A stretch of 64,000 bases of DNA from Streptomyces exfoliatus (GCF_000725545.1 NZ_JNZP01000028.1:15016-79015); one strand, 5' to 3'; counted from the stretch's first letter, positions 34,122 through 43,564 are shown. Made by a program: numbers and translations. Notes: generated by a model not told the origin, from the sequence alone.

Positions 34122-34976
34122 GTGGAAAACCACTCCTTGCCGCGCACAGCCGCCTTCTTTGACCTGGACAAGACGGTCATTGCGAAGTCCTCGACGCTGA
34201 CCTTCAGCAAGTCCTTCTACCGGGGCGGACTGATCAGCCGCCGCGCCGCCCTGCGGACGGCGTACATCCAGTTCGTCTTCCTGGCGGGCGGGGCCGATCA
34301 CGATCAGATGGAGCGGATGCGCGAATATCTTTCCGCGCTCTGCAAAGGCTGGAACGTCGCCCAGGTGAAGGAGCTCGTCGCCGAGACCCTTCACGACCTG
34401 ATCGACCCGATCATCTACGACGAGGCTGCCTCGCTCATCGAGGAGCACCACGCCGCGGGCCGCGACGTCGTGATCGTCTCGACCTCGGGCGCCGAGGTCG
34501 TCGAGCCGATCGGCGAGATGCTCGGGGCCGACCGGGTCGTCGCCACCAGGATGGTGGTCGGCGAGGACGGCTGCTTCACCGGGGAGGTGGAGTACTACGC
34601 CTACGGCCCGACGAAGGCCGAGGCGGTCCGCGACCTCGCGGCGTCGGAGGGCTACGACCTCTCACGCTGCTTCGCGTACAGCGATTCGGCGACCGACATC
34701 CCCATGCTGGAGGCCGTCGGCCATCCGTACGCGGTCAATCCCGACCGGGCGCTGCGCCGGGAGGCCGTGGCCCGGGAATGGCCGGTTCTCGCCTTCGAGA
34801 AGCCGGTGCGGCTGAAGCAGCGGCTTCCCGCGTTCCGGATGCCGCCCCGCCCCACGCTCGTCGCGGCGGCGGCCGTCGGCGCGGCGGCCCTGGGCGCCGG
34901 ACTGGTCTGGTACGCCTCGCGCCGGCGACAGGCGGCCCGGGCCCCTCGACCGGCCGAGGCCTTTGCCCGGATTTGA
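34122..34976 (+). CDS. HAD-IB family phosphatase (SerB-like), membrane-tailed
   Basis: This is a 284-residue HAD hydrolase with motif I FFDLDKTVIAK, motif II region VIVSTSG, Lys in GPTKAEAV and motif III YSDSATDIPMLEAVG. The cap matches the IB subclass, like phosphoserine phosphatase and the M. tuberculosis neighbour Rv3661. A C-terminal hydrophobic helix (about residues 245-262) followed by Arg residues suggests a membrane anchor. GTG at 34122 is preferred over ATG 34110, because TATGCT seven bases before fits a leaderless transcript and no ribosome site exists. S. coelicolor's copy was once annotated as morphological-differentiation associated. Substrate unknown. Confidence 0.85.
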   Translation: MENHSLPRTAAFFDLDKTVIAKSSTLTFSKSFYRGGLISRRAALRTAYIQFVFLAGGADHDQMERMREYLSALCKGWNVAQVKELVAETLHDLIDPIIYDEAASLIEEHHAAGRDVVIVSTSGAEVVEPIGEMLGADRVVATRMVVGEDGCFTGEVEYYAYGPTKAEAVRDLAASEGYDLSRCFAYSDSATDIPMLEAVGHPYAVNPDRALRREAVAREWPVLAFEKPVRLKQRLPAFRMPPRPTLVAAAAVGAAALGAGLVWYASRRRQAARAPRPAEAFARI

Positions 34977-35230
34977 ATGAGAAGCAAAGAAGCGGAGCCA
35001 GCACTTTCGCTTCCACTCGGACAGGAGTAGAAAGGAATCAGGCCCGCGAGACCGAGGACATCCGAGAGGATCACCTGTTGAGCATGAAGGCCCCACGGAC
35101 CTAGCACAGAAACCAAGCACCCACGCGACGTCGACCCGTCGATTACGGGCCAGCCGCACCAGGCCAAGGGCAAAGCACCCGGCCTGATGGGCACATATCG
35201 AGGACGCATGGTAACTGGGTGGACGTGCCA
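34977..35230. other. Intergenic, no gene recognised
   Basis: This AT-richer stretch follows the HAD gene. I see no RNA gene and no convincing ORF. The transcript probably ends at the hairpin 35231-35258. Confidence 0.45.
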
Positions 35231-35258
35231 GCGGCGGTACCAGAACTGGTACCGCCGC
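35231..35258. terminator. Bidirectional terminator hairpin
   Basis: A perfect 13-bp inverted repeat (GCGGCGGTACCAG and complement) with loop AA lies between the convergent HAD and Fic-like genes. Confidence 0.75.
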
Positions 35259-35266
35259 AACCCATT

Positions 35267-36115
35267 TCAGGCCGCGCCGCGCTGAAGCGCCTCACAGACG
35301 GCCGTCGACTCACGGGCACCGAGTTCGACCGCGCGCCCGCAGTGCGCGATCCAGCCGCCCACGCCCTCCGGGGTCCCCGAGAGGTACCCCTCGAAGGCCG
35401 CGAGGTACGCCGCCCGCCCCTGCTCCGCGTGGCCGACCTCCGCCGGGCAGACCGCCTTGGGGTCGAGGCCGCTCCCGACCAGCGCGATCCGCTCCGCCGC
35501 CCGCGCGACCAGACCGTTGTACGAGGTGAAGGGGCGCAGCGCGAGCAGCTCGCCGTGGACCACGGCGGCCGTCACGAGCGCCGGAGCCTCGCTGCCCGCG
35601 ACGATCAGCTCCGCGAGCCCTTCGAGCCGTCCCGCGACCTCGTCGGGCGACGGCAGCGGGGACGTGACGAGCGGTTCGTCGACCGTCTCGCCGTCCAGCC
35701 GCGGGCGCCCCACGGAGTCACCGGCCGCGCCCCCGCCGGATGCGCCCGAGCCCGGGTCGCCGGCCGCGACCAGGTGGAGGCGGGCGAGCACCCGCAGCGG
35801 CGACTGGCGCCAGATGGAGAGCAGCTGCCCGGCCTCGGCGCCGAGCCGCAGGGCGGCCCCGACCGTGCGGGCCTCGGGGTCCGCGCCGAAGTCGGTGCGG
35901 CGGCGGACCTCTTCCAGGGCCCAGTCGGCGCCGGAGAGGGCGGCCGAGCCGCGCGCTCCGCGCAGGGCCGCCTCGGAGGAGATCTCGTTGCTGCGGCGCC
36001 GCATCACACGGTGGCCGTAGACCCGGTCGACGGCCTTGCGTACGGAGTCCACCGCGTCGGCGACGCCCGGCAGGGAGCCGAGGGCGGCCAAGGGGTCAGA
36101 GGCGTGCGTACTCAT
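35267..36115 (-). CDS. Degenerate Fic-domain protein (annotated elsewhere as oxidoreductase)
   Basis: This is a 282-residue protein. The C-terminal half resembles a Fic domain: the helix HGELLALRPFTSYNGLVAR aligns with the Fic core HPFx[DE]GNGRxxR, keeping P, F, N, G and the last R. The catalytic His is Arg, and the phosphate-binding Gly and Arg positions are Tyr and Leu. Normal AMP-transfer is therefore unlikely. The N-terminal half is helical with no motif I recognise. The start ATG 36115 was chosen for SthASDPLA-type N-terminus; no ribosome site is visible (TAGCCT lies eight bases upstream). It is conserved at this position in Streptomyces, and Rv3662c occupies the same place in M. tuberculosis. 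Confidence 0.7.
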   Translation of the reverse strand: MSTHASDPLAALGSLPGVADAVDSVRKAVDRVYGHRVMRRRSNEISSEAALRGARGSAALSGADWALEEVRRRTDFGADPEARTVGAALRLGAEAGQLLSIWRQSPLRVLARLHLVAAGDPGSGASGGGAAGDSVGRPRLDGETVDEPLVTSPLPSPDEVAGRLEGLAELIVAGSEAPALVTAAVVHGELLALRPFTSYNGLVARAAERIALVGSGLDPKAVCPAEVGHAEQGRAAYLAAFEGYLSGTPEGVGGWIAHCGRAVELGARESTAVCEALQRGAA

Positions 36116-36217
36116 AGGTAGGGAGGCTACGCGCCCCGGCGCTCCGCCCCACGATGGAGTGGTCTTCTTCACGCACCTTGACCACGGGCCGCGTTCATGC
36201 CGCTACCCTAGGTGAAC

Positions 36218-37207
36218 ATGAAGATCGCTTTCGTGGGGAAGGGCGGCAGCGGCAAGACCACGCTGTCCTCGCTCTTCATCCGCCACCTCGCCGCCAACGA
36301 AGCCCCGGTCGTGGCCATCGACGCCGACATCAACCAGCACCTGGGCGCCGCGCTCGGCCTGCCGGACGCGGAGGCCGCCGCGCTGCCCGCGATGGGCGCG
36401 CACCTCCCGCTCATCAAGGAGTACCTGCGGGGCACGAATCCGCGGATCGTCTCCGCCGAGACGATGATCAAGACGACGCCGCCCGGGGAGGGTTCGCGGC
36501 TGCTGCGGGTCCGCGAGGAGAACCCGGTCTACGAGGCCTGCGCGCGACCGGTCCGGCTCGACGACGGCGACATCCGCCTGATGGCGACCGGTCCCTTCAC
36601 GGAGTCGGACCTCGGGGTCTCCTGCTACCACTCGAAGGTCGGCGCGGTGGAGCTCTGCCTCAACCACCTGGTCGACGGCCCGGACGAGTACGTGGTCGTC
36701 GACATGACCGCGGGCTCGGACTCCTTCGCCTCCGGCCTCTTCACCCGCTTCGACATGACCTTCCTGGTCGCCGAGCCGACCCGCAAGGGCGTCTCGGTCT
36801 ACCGCCAGTACAAGGAGTACGCGCGGGACTTCGGCGTCGCGCTCAAGGTCGTCGGCAACAAGGTGCAGGGCGAGGACGATCTCGACTTCCTGCGTGCGGA
36901 GGTCGGCGACGACCTGCTCGTGACGGTCGGCCACTCGGACTGGGTCCGCGCCATGGAGAAGGGCCGACCGCCCCGCTTCGAGCACCTGGAGGTGGAGAAC
37001 CGGATGTCGCTCCAGGCCCTCCAGGACGCGGCGGACGACTCGTACCCCGACCGCGACTGGGACCGCTACACGCGCCAGATGGTCCACTTCCACCTGCGCA
37101 ACGCGGAGAGCTGGGGCAACGCCAAGACGGGAGCGGATCTGGCGGCGCAGGTCGACCCCGAGTTCGTGCTCGGCGATCCGATGGCCGCCGCACCCGGCCT
37201 CGGCTGA
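36218..37207 (+). CDS. CooC-like / ParA-type ATP-binding protein
   Basis: This is a 329-residue P-loop ATPase of the SIMIBI class. The deviant Walker A GKGGSGKTTLSS has the signature Lys; IDADINQHLG is switch I-like, and VVVDMTAGSD is Walker B. It resembles CooC-type nickel-insertion ATPases and other maturation factors, but no CXC metal motif is clear, so the client is unknown. TACCCT eight bases before ATG 36218 fits a leaderless start; GTG 36212 is a less favoured alternative. It is monocistronic and divergent from the Fic-like gene. Confidence 0.8.
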   Translation: MKIAFVGKGGSGKTTLSSLFIRHLAANEAPVVAIDADINQHLGAALGLPDAEAAALPAMGAHLPLIKEYLRGTNPRIVSAETMIKTTPPGEGSRLLRVREENPVYEACARPVRLDDGDIRLMATGPFTESDLGVSCYHSKVGAVELCLNHLVDGPDEYVVVDMTAGSDSFASGLFTRFDMTFLVAEPTRKGVSVYRQYKEYARDFGVALKVVGNKVQGEDDLDFLRAEVGDDLLVTVGHSDWVRAMEKGRPPRFEHLEVENRMSLQALQDAADDSYPDRDWDRYTRQMVHFHLRNAESWGNAKTGADLAAQVDPEFVLGDPMAAAPGLG

Positions 37208-37226
37208 CGGCCGCACCGCCCACGAA

Positions 37227-37258
37227 GGGGGCCGACCTGCCGGCGCAGGTCGGCCCCC
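37227..37258. terminator. Bidirectional terminator
   Basis: A perfect 14-bp inverted repeat (GGGGGCCGACCTGC) with loop CGGC lies between convergent genes. Confidence 0.85.
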
Positions 37259-37283
37259 GGGATCGTGCGGCGGTGCGAAGGGA

Positions 37284-38588
37284 TCAGGGCCGTTCGGCCT
37301 GCTTGGCGCCCGCTGCGGGGACGGCCGACGGGGCCGCGAGGAAGCCCGCCCAGCCTCCCGGCGGGGCCTCGCCGACCTTCAGGGTGCGCATCTTGGCGAT
37401 GGCGTCGGGATCCTGGGCGTCGAGCCAGTCGGCGAGCTGGCGGAAGGACACGCACTTGACGTCCTTCTGCACGCACACCGTGGCGATGGTCTCCTCGATG
37501 GCGCGCATGTACGTGCCGCCGTTCCAGGACTCGAAGTGGTTGCCGATGACGAGCGGCGCGCGGTTGCCCCGGTAGGAGCGCTCGAAGGCCTGCACCAGGC
37601 CGTCCCGCATCTGGTCACCCCAGTACCGGTGCTGGGACGGGTCGCCCTGGGTGGTGCCGGGCGACTGGTTGACCAGGAAGTTGTAGTCCATGGCCAGCGT
37701 CTGGAAGGCGCGGCCCGGGACGGGCACGAGGTGCATCGACAGGTCCCAGAGGCCCGTGTCCTTCTTGGGCCAGATCTGGTCGTTGACGCCGCTCGTGTCG
37801 TAGCGGAAGCCCATCTGCGCCGCCGCCCGCACGAAGTTCTTCCGGCCTTCGAGGCAGGGGGTGCGGGCGCCGACGAGTTCCTTCTCGTAGTCGAAGGGCA
37901 GCGGCTGCTCCGCCCGCAGGCCCGCGTTGGTCTTCCAGTTCTTGACGAAGGACTTGGCCTGGTCGATCTCGCTCTTCCAGTCCTCGACCGACCAGTTGCC
38001 GACGCCGCTCTCCTTCCCGCAGAAGTGCCCGTTGAAGTGGGTGCCGATCTCGTTGCCCTCCAGCCAGGCGGCACGCAGTTCGCGGACGGTGGCGCGGATG
38101 CCCTCGGTGTCGTTGAAGCCGATGTCGGAGCGCCCGGCCCTGTGCTGCGGCGGCTGGTAGAGCTTCCGCTTCTCCTCGGGCAGCAGGTACACGCCGCTGA
38201 GGAAGTACGTCATGGCGGCGTCGTACTTCTTGCCGACGGAGCGGAAGTGCGAGAAGAGCTTCTGGCTGTCCTCGCCGGCGCCGTCCCACGAGAAGACGAC
38301 GAACTGCGGCGGGGTCTCGCCCGGCTTGAGGCGCTGCCAGACGGGCTGGCGGGGCTGGGCGCCGGTGAAGGCCGTGGAGCCGTCGCCGATCAGTTGGACC
38401 GCGTTCGGCGGGGCCGCTGCCGGCCCCTTCTTGGCGCCCGCGCCGCCCGGCGCCCCCTTCGTGGCGTCGCCGTCGGAGCCCGAGCAGCCGGCGAGGCCGG
38501 TGATCAGGGCGACGGCGAGGGCACCGGCGGCGAGCGTCTTCCTGGGGACTGCCTTGTGGACTGCGGTCCTTCTCCCGGCGGCTGGCAT
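37284..38588 (-). CDS. Polysaccharide deacetylase-like lipoprotein
   Basis: This is a 434-residue secreted lipoprotein. The signal peptide ends with lipobox LAGC (after AVALITGLAGC). After a linker, a NodB/CE4-like domain begins at FVVFSWDGAGED, with the metal-binding-type EIGTHFNGHF (HxxxH) and GFRYDTSG. Asp in FSWDG stands at the catalytic-base position; Arg/Trp motif positions are partly different, so activity is not certain. It may act on peptidoglycan or another wall glycan. The start ATG 38588 has AGGTGGG upstream. It is convergent with the CooC-like gene. Confidence 0.78.
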   Translation of the reverse strand: MPAAGRRTAVHKAVPRKTLAAGALAVALITGLAGCSGSDGDATKGAPGGAGAKKGPAAAPPNAVQLIGDGSTAFTGAQPRQPVWQRLKPGETPPQFVVFSWDGAGEDSQKLFSHFRSVGKKYDAAMTYFLSGVYLLPEEKRKLYQPPQHRAGRSDIGFNDTEGIRATVRELRAAWLEGNEIGTHFNGHFCGKESGVGNWSVEDWKSEIDQAKSFVKNWKTNAGLRAEQPLPFDYEKELVGARTPCLEGRKNFVRAAAQMGFRYDTSGVNDQIWPKKDTGLWDLSMHLVPVPGRAFQTLAMDYNFLVNQSPGTTQGDPSQHRYWGDQMRDGLVQAFERSYRGNRAPLVIGNHFESWNGGTYMRAIEETIATVCVQKDVKCVSFRQLADWLDAQDPDAIAKMRTLKVGEAPPGGWAGFLAAPSAVPAAGAKQAERP

Positions 38589-38895
38589 CCGCCCACCTCT
38601 CCTCAGAGCACGTTCCGTACGAGCCGCGTCAACGTCGCACCACTCGCCCTGGGGAGATGAAACGACAAGCGGCAATCCGTTCGCCTATCACCGGAACCGG
38701 TGAATCATTGCCCTGTTTGCCCCGAAAATAATGCCGGAGACTTTACTCTCCATTACGATCCATTTACCGAGCGTTGATCCTCGCCCTGGGCGGGGTCCCG
38801 CCGGAATCCCGCCGCTGCACGCCGTGACCCACGGCCGCGAGCCCCCCAGTTCGTCCCGCACGAACCGCGACCGCGCTGCCCCGGAGGAGACGGGA
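38589..38895. promoter_or_regulatory. Divergent promoter region with a TCACCGG-AA-CCGGTGA palindrome
   Basis: This 307-bp region lies between the deacetylase and SulP-carbonic anhydrase genes. At 38688-38703 there is a perfect 7-bp arm palindrome, TCACCGGAACCGGTGA, in an AT-rich setting, suitable as an operator. The ribosome site GGAGGAG for the SulP gene is at its right end. Confidence 0.5.
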
Positions 38896-41277
38896 ATGAC
38901 CCTCTGCACCCCTGACCGCATCACCAACCGGCCCGAAGTCCAGCGGCCCCACAGCCCGCCGGACGGACCCCGCCGCTTCCGCATCCACGGCGCCGACCTG
39001 TCCGCCTCGGTCGCCGTCTTCCTGATCGCCCTGCCGCTCTCGCTCGGCATCGCGCTCGCCACCGGAGCCCCGCTCCAGGCCGGTCTGGTCGCCGCCGCCG
39101 TCGGCGGCATCGTCGCCGGGCGCTTCGGAGGCGCCCCTCTCCAGGTGAGCGGCCCCGCCGCCGGCCTCACCGTCGTGACCGCCGAGCTCATCCAGCGGTA
39201 CGGCTGGCGCACCACCTGCGCGATCACCGTCCTCGCCGGACTCACCCAACTCGCCCTTTCCGCACTCCGCGTGGCCCGCTCGGCGCTCGCCGTCTCCCCC
39301 GCGATCGTGCACGGCATGGTGGCCGGCATCGGCGTCACCATCGCCCTCGCCCAGCTCCACATCGTGCTCGGCGGCACTCCGCAGAGCTCCGCCGTGGACA
39401 ACGTCCTGGGCCTGCCCGCCCAGCTGGCGGACATCCACCCGGCCGCCCTCGCCCTCAGCGCCCTCACCGTGGCCGTGCTGCTGTGCTGGCCCCGGCTGCC
39501 GGGCCGCGCCGGACGGTTCGCCCGGAAGCTTCCCGCCGCGCTCGTCGCGGTGGCCGGGGCCACGGCGGTGGCGACCTTCGCCGGGATCGCCGTACCCCGC
39601 GTCGACCTGCCGTCCTGGAGCAGCCACGCGCTGCCCGGCCTGCCCGAGGGCCCGGTGCTCGGCATCGCGGCCGGGGTGCTGACGATCACGCTGGTGACCA
39701 GTGTGCAGTCGCTGCTGTCCGCCGTGGCGGTCGACAAGCTGGTCGCCGCCCGGCCGGACGGCGGGCAGGGTGTTCCGCGTGCCGCTCTCGACCGTGAACT
39801 CGCCGGTCAGGGCGCGGCCAACGTGGTCTCCGGGGCGCTCGGCGGGCTGCCGGTCGCCGGTGTCGCGGTCCGCAGCGTCGCCAACGTGTCGGCGGGCGCG
39901 AAGACCCGCGCCTCCACGATGCTGCACGGCCTGTGGATCGTGCTCGCGGCCCTGCTGCTCGTCCCCCTGCTCGATCTGATCCCGCTGCCCGCGCTCGCCG
40001 CGCTGGTCATGGTGGTCGGCATCCAGATGGTCAGCATCACCCACATCCGTACCGTCACCCAGCACCGTGAGGTCGTCGTCTACGCGGTGACGGTGGCCGG
40101 CGTCGTCCTCGTCGGCATCCTGGAGGGCGTCGCCCTCGGCATCGCCGTGGCCGTCGCGGTCGCCCTGCACCGGCTCGCCCGCACCCGGATCACCCGCGAC
40201 GACAAGGACGGGCGCCACCTGCTGCGCGTGCGGGGCCAGCTGACCTTCCTCGCCGTCCCCCGGCTGAGCCGCGCCCTGCACCAACTGCCGTACGGCTCCG
40301 ACGTGGTGGTCGAGCTCGACGGGTCCTTCATGGACCACGCGGCGTACGAGACGCTGAGCGACTGGACCGCCGGGCACCTCGCCCACGGCGGGACGGTCGA
40401 GACGACAGGACCGTCCGGCACCCGGATCGCCGAGCCGGCCCCCGCCACCGCGTCGGCCGCCGATGCGCACACCTGCTGCCGGCCCTGGACGCCGTGGCAC
40501 AACCACCAGTGCGGGGTGCAGCCGGCCGACCGGCCGGACGCGCCCGACGAGTCGACGGAGCCGGCCGAGCCCCGGCGCGCGACGGGGCTGCATCTGGCCA
40601 GCGGCATCGGCCAGTTCCAGCGGAACACGGCCCCGCTCGTACGGGACGAGCTGGCGCGGCTCGCCCGGGAGGGCCAGACGCCTTCACAGCTGTTCCTGAC
40701 CTGTGCCGACTCCCGGCTGGTCACCAGCATGATCACGTCGAGCGGTCCCGGTGACCTGTTCACCGTGCGCAACGTCGGCAATCTCGTCCCCCTCCCCGGC
40801 GAGGAGAGCGGCGACGACTCGGTGGCGGCGGCGATCGAGTACGCGGTGGAGGTGCTGCGGGTCGCGTCGATCACCGTCTGCGGCCACTCCGGCTGCGGCG
40901 CGATGCAGGCTCTCCTGAACAGCGGTCCCGACGACCCGCCGACTCCGCTCCGCCGCTGGCTGCGCCACGGGCGGCCCAGCCTGGAGCGGATGGTGAGCCG
41001 GAGACACGCCTGGGCCCGGATCTCCGGACGCCTTCCGGCCGACGCGGTCGAGCAGCTCTGCCTGACGAACGTGGTCCAGCAGCTGGATCACCTGCGGGCG
41101 TACGAGCCGGTGGCGCGGCGGCTCTCCGAGGGCACGCTCACGCTGCACGGCATGTACTTCCACGTGGGCGAGGCGCAGGCGTACCTGCTCTCGGGGACGG
41201 ACGAGGTGCACAGCTACGACGACGTGTTCACCCAGGTCATGCCGACGGGCCCGCGGGAGACGGCCCGCGCGTCCTGA
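38896..41277 (+). CDS. SulP-family anion transporter fused to beta-carbonic anhydrase
   Basis: This is a 793-residue fusion. Residues about 25-420 form a SulP/SLC26-type transporter (11-14 helices, SGPAAGLTVV motif). A short STAS-like region follows (LLRVRGQLTFL...VVVELDGSFMDHAAYETL), then a linker and a beta-carbonic anhydrase (about 560-780). Zinc ligands are Cys603, His664 and Cys667; CADSR (Asp605-Arg607) and GHSGCGAM are intact. It probably imports bicarbonate or another anion and interconverts HCO3- and CO2 at the membrane. Such fusions are known in a few bacteria. ATG 38896 is supported by GGAGGAG six bases upstream; upstream in-frame codons are not. Confidence 0.93.
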   Translation: MTLCTPDRITNRPEVQRPHSPPDGPRRFRIHGADLSASVAVFLIALPLSLGIALATGAPLQAGLVAAAVGGIVAGRFGGAPLQVSGPAAGLTVVTAELIQRYGWRTTCAITVLAGLTQLALSALRVARSALAVSPAIVHGMVAGIGVTIALAQLHIVLGGTPQSSAVDNVLGLPAQLADIHPAALALSALTVAVLLCWPRLPGRAGRFARKLPAALVAVAGATAVATFAGIAVPRVDLPSWSSHALPGLPEGPVLGIAAGVLTITLVTSVQSLLSAVAVDKLVAARPDGGQGVPRAALDRELAGQGAANVVSGALGGLPVAGVAVRSVANVSAGAKTRASTMLHGLWIVLAALLLVPLLDLIPLPALAALVMVVGIQMVSITHIRTVTQHREVVVYAVTVAGVVLVGILEGVALGIAVAVAVALHRLARTRITRDDKDGRHLLRVRGQLTFLAVPRLSRALHQLPYGSDVVVELDGSFMDHAAYETLSDWTAGHLAHGGTVETTGPSGTRIAEPAPATASAADAHTCCRPWTPWHNHQCGVQPADRPDAPDESTEPAEPRRATGLHLASGIGQFQRNTAPLVRDELARLAREGQTPSQLFLTCADSRLVTSMITSSGPGDLFTVRNVGNLVPLPGEESGDDSVAAAIEYAVEVLRVASITVCGHSGCGAMQALLNSGPDDPPTPLRRWLRHGRPSLERMVSRRHAWARISGRLPADAVEQLCLTNVVQQLDHLRAYEPVARRLSEGTLTLHGMYFHVGEAQAYLLSGTDEVHSYDDVFTQVMPTGPRETARAS

Positions 41278-41379
41278 CCGCACGGGCGCTCCGGACGCTT
41301 CACCTCCGGCCGCGCCCGCGGCCGCGGCCGGAACCCGCGTGCCCTGAACCTTCCGCTTCCCCCGTCCGTGAGACTGTGT

Positions 41380-41413
41380 GGCCCCTTCTCCCACCGCTCG
41401 GGAAGAAGGGGCC
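41380..41413 (+). terminator. Terminator after SulP-CA
   Basis: The inverted repeat GGCCCCTTCT / AGAAGGGGCC has 14 nt between arms. It lies 100 bp past the stop. Confidence 0.7.
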
Positions 41414-41540
41414 CCCGCACGCCATTCGCCCAACAGGTCTAAACCAATTGTCCGGAGGCTCTTGTCACCCGGGCATCTGACTGATGAGCTATGACGCGGG
41501 ACACATACGCACAGAGGACGCCCTGGGAAAGGGAGATGTC

Positions 41541-43496
41541 GTGAGCAACGAAAGCCTGGCCAATCTGCTTCGGGAAGAGCGTCGATTTTCGCCGCCCGCC
41601 GAGCTGGCCGCGCACGCCAACGTGACGGCGGAGGCGTACGAGCAGGCCAAGGCGGACAGGCTGGGCTTCTGGGCCGAGCAGGCCAAGCGCCTGACCTGGG
41701 CCACCGAGCCGACCGAGACGCTCGACTGGTCGAACCCGCCGTTCGCCAAGTGGTTCGCCGACGGCGAGCTGAACGTGGCGTACAACTGCGTCGACCGCCA
41801 CGTCGAGGCCGGCCACGGCGACCGGGTCGCCATCCACTTCGAGGGCGAGCCGGGCGACAGCCGCGCGATCACGTACGCCGAGCTCAAGGACGAGGTCTCC
41901 AAGGCGGCCAACGCCCTGACCGAGCTGGGCGTCCGCAAGGGCGACCGGGTCGCCGTCTACCTGCCGATGATCCCCGAGGCCGCCATCACGATGCTGGCCT
42001 GCGCCCGCGTCGGCGCCGCCCACTCGGTGGTCTTCGGCGGCTTCTCGGCCGACGCCGTCGCCTCCCGTATCCAGGACGCCGACGCCAAGCTGGTCGTCAC
42101 GGCCGACGGCGGCTACCGCCGGGGCAAGCCGAGCGCCCTCAAGCCCGCCATCGACGAGGCCGTCGCCAAGTGTCCGCAGGTCGAGCACGTCCTCGTGGTC
42201 CGCCGTACGGGCCAGGAGACCGCCTTCACCGAGGGCCGCGACGTGTGGTGGGACGACATCGTCGCCCGCCAGTCCGCCGAGCACACCCCGGAGGCCTTCG
42301 AGGCGGAGCACCCGCTCTTCATCCTCTACACCTCGGGCACCACGGGGAAGCCGAAGGGCATCCTGCACACCTCCGGCGGCTACCTCACCCAGGCCGCGTA
42401 CACCCACCACGCCGTCTTCGACCTCAAGCCGGAGACCGACGTCTACTGGTGCACCGCCGACATCGGCTGGGTCACCGGGCACTCGTACATCGTCTACGGC
42501 CCGCTGGCCAACGGCGCGACGCAGGTCATGTACGAGGGCACCCCGGACACCCCGCACCAGGGCCGGTTCTGGGAGATCGTGCAGAAGTACGGCGTCACGA
42601 TCCTCTACACGGCGCCGACCGCGATCCGCACGTTCATGAAGTGGGGAGACGACATCCCCGCGAAGTTCGACCTCTCCAGCCTCCGCGTCCTCGGCTCGGT
42701 CGGCGAGCCGATCAACCCCGAGGCCTGGGTCTGGTACCGCGAGCACATCGGCGCAGGGAAGACCCCGATCGTGGACACGTGGTGGCAGACCGAGACCGGC
42801 GCGATGATGATCTCGCCGCTGCCGGGCGTCACCGAGACCAAGCCGGGCTCCGCCCAGCGTCCGCTGCCGGGCATCGCGGCCACCGTCGTCGACGACGAGG
42901 CCAACGAGGTGCCGAACGGCGGCGGCGGCTACCTGGTCCTCACCGAGCCGTGGCCGTCGATGCTCCGCACCATCTGGGGCGACGACCAGCGCTACATCGA
43001 CACGTACTGGTCCCGCTTCGAGGGCAAGTACTTCGCCGGTGACGGCGCCAAGAAGGACGAGGACGGCGACATCTGGCTGCTCGGCCGGGTCGACGACGTC
43101 ATGCTCGTCTCCGGGCACAACATCTCGACCACCGAGGTCGAGTCGGCCCTCGTCTCCCACCCGTCCGTCGCCGAGGCGGCCGTCGTCGGCGCCGCCGACG
43201 AGACGACCGGTCAGGCGATCGTCGCCTTCGTCATCCTGCGCGGTACGGCGAGCCAGGACGAGGGCCTGGTCGCCGAGCTGCGCAACCACGTCGGCGCGAC
43301 CCTCGGCCCGATCGCCAAGCCGAAGCGGGTCCTGCCGGTGGCGGAGCTGCCGAAGACCCGCTCGGGCAAGATCATGCGCCGTCTGCTGCGCGACGTCGCC
43401 GAGAACCGTGAGCTGGGTGACGTCACCACGCTGACCGACTCCTCGGTCATGTCGCTCATCCAGACCCAGCTGCCGGCCGCCTCCAGCGAGGACTGA
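41541..43496 (+). CDS. acsA: Acetyl-CoA synthetase
   Basis: This AMP-forming ligase converts acetate, ATP and CoA to acetyl-CoA. It is 651 residues, full length for the family. Motifs: P-loop-like YTSGTTGKPKG, DTWWQTETG, motif A5 GRVDDVMLVSGHNISTTEVE, and the regulatory C-terminal lysine Lys610 in TRSGKIMRRLLRD, the acetylation site of Acs enzymes. The start is GTG at 41541 with GGGAG upstream; alternative upstream codons lack support. M. tuberculosis acs (Rv3667) lies in the same order relative to ephE/marP. Terminator-like hairpins bound the gene. Confidence 0.96.
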   Translation: MSNESLANLLREERRFSPPAELAAHANVTAEAYEQAKADRLGFWAEQAKRLTWATEPTETLDWSNPPFAKWFADGELNVAYNCVDRHVEAGHGDRVAIHFEGEPGDSRAITYAELKDEVSKAANALTELGVRKGDRVAVYLPMIPEAAITMLACARVGAAHSVVFGGFSADAVASRIQDADAKLVVTADGGYRRGKPSALKPAIDEAVAKCPQVEHVLVVRRTGQETAFTEGRDVWWDDIVARQSAEHTPEAFEAEHPLFILYTSGTTGKPKGILHTSGGYLTQAAYTHHAVFDLKPETDVYWCTADIGWVTGHSYIVYGPLANGATQVMYEGTPDTPHQGRFWEIVQKYGVTILYTAPTAIRTFMKWGDDIPAKFDLSSLRVLGSVGEPINPEAWVWYREHIGAGKTPIVDTWWQTETGAMMISPLPGVTETKPGSAQRPLPGIAATVVDDEANEVPNGGGGYLVLTEPWPSMLRTIWGDDQRYIDTYWSRFEGKYFAGDGAKKDEDGDIWLLGRVDDVMLVSGHNISTTEVESALVSHPSVAEAAVVGAADETTGQAIVAFVILRGTASQDEGLVAELRNHVGATLGPIAKPKRVLPVAELPKTRSGKIMRRLLRDVAENRELGDVTTLTDSSVMSLIQTQLPAASSED

Positions 43497-43533
43497 GCCC
43501 CACCCGTACGAGCGCCCGGCCCGTACCCCGCGC

Positions 43534-43564
43534 ACGCCCGCCCCGAGTCCATGGGGGCGGGCGT
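43534..43564 (+). terminator. Terminator after acsA
   Basis: A perfect 11-bp inverted repeat (ACGCCCGCCCC) with a 9-nt loop lies 38 bp past the stop. Confidence 0.8.

Noticed and set aside
34652-35260. A 202-codon minus-strand frame covering the HAD gene end and the intergenic region
   Set aside because: It overlaps a conserved gene, lacks a ribosome site and shows no domain.
41583-41938. Minus-strand frames within acsA
   Set aside because: They mirror a conserved enzyme gene with complete motifs. No independent evidence of coding.
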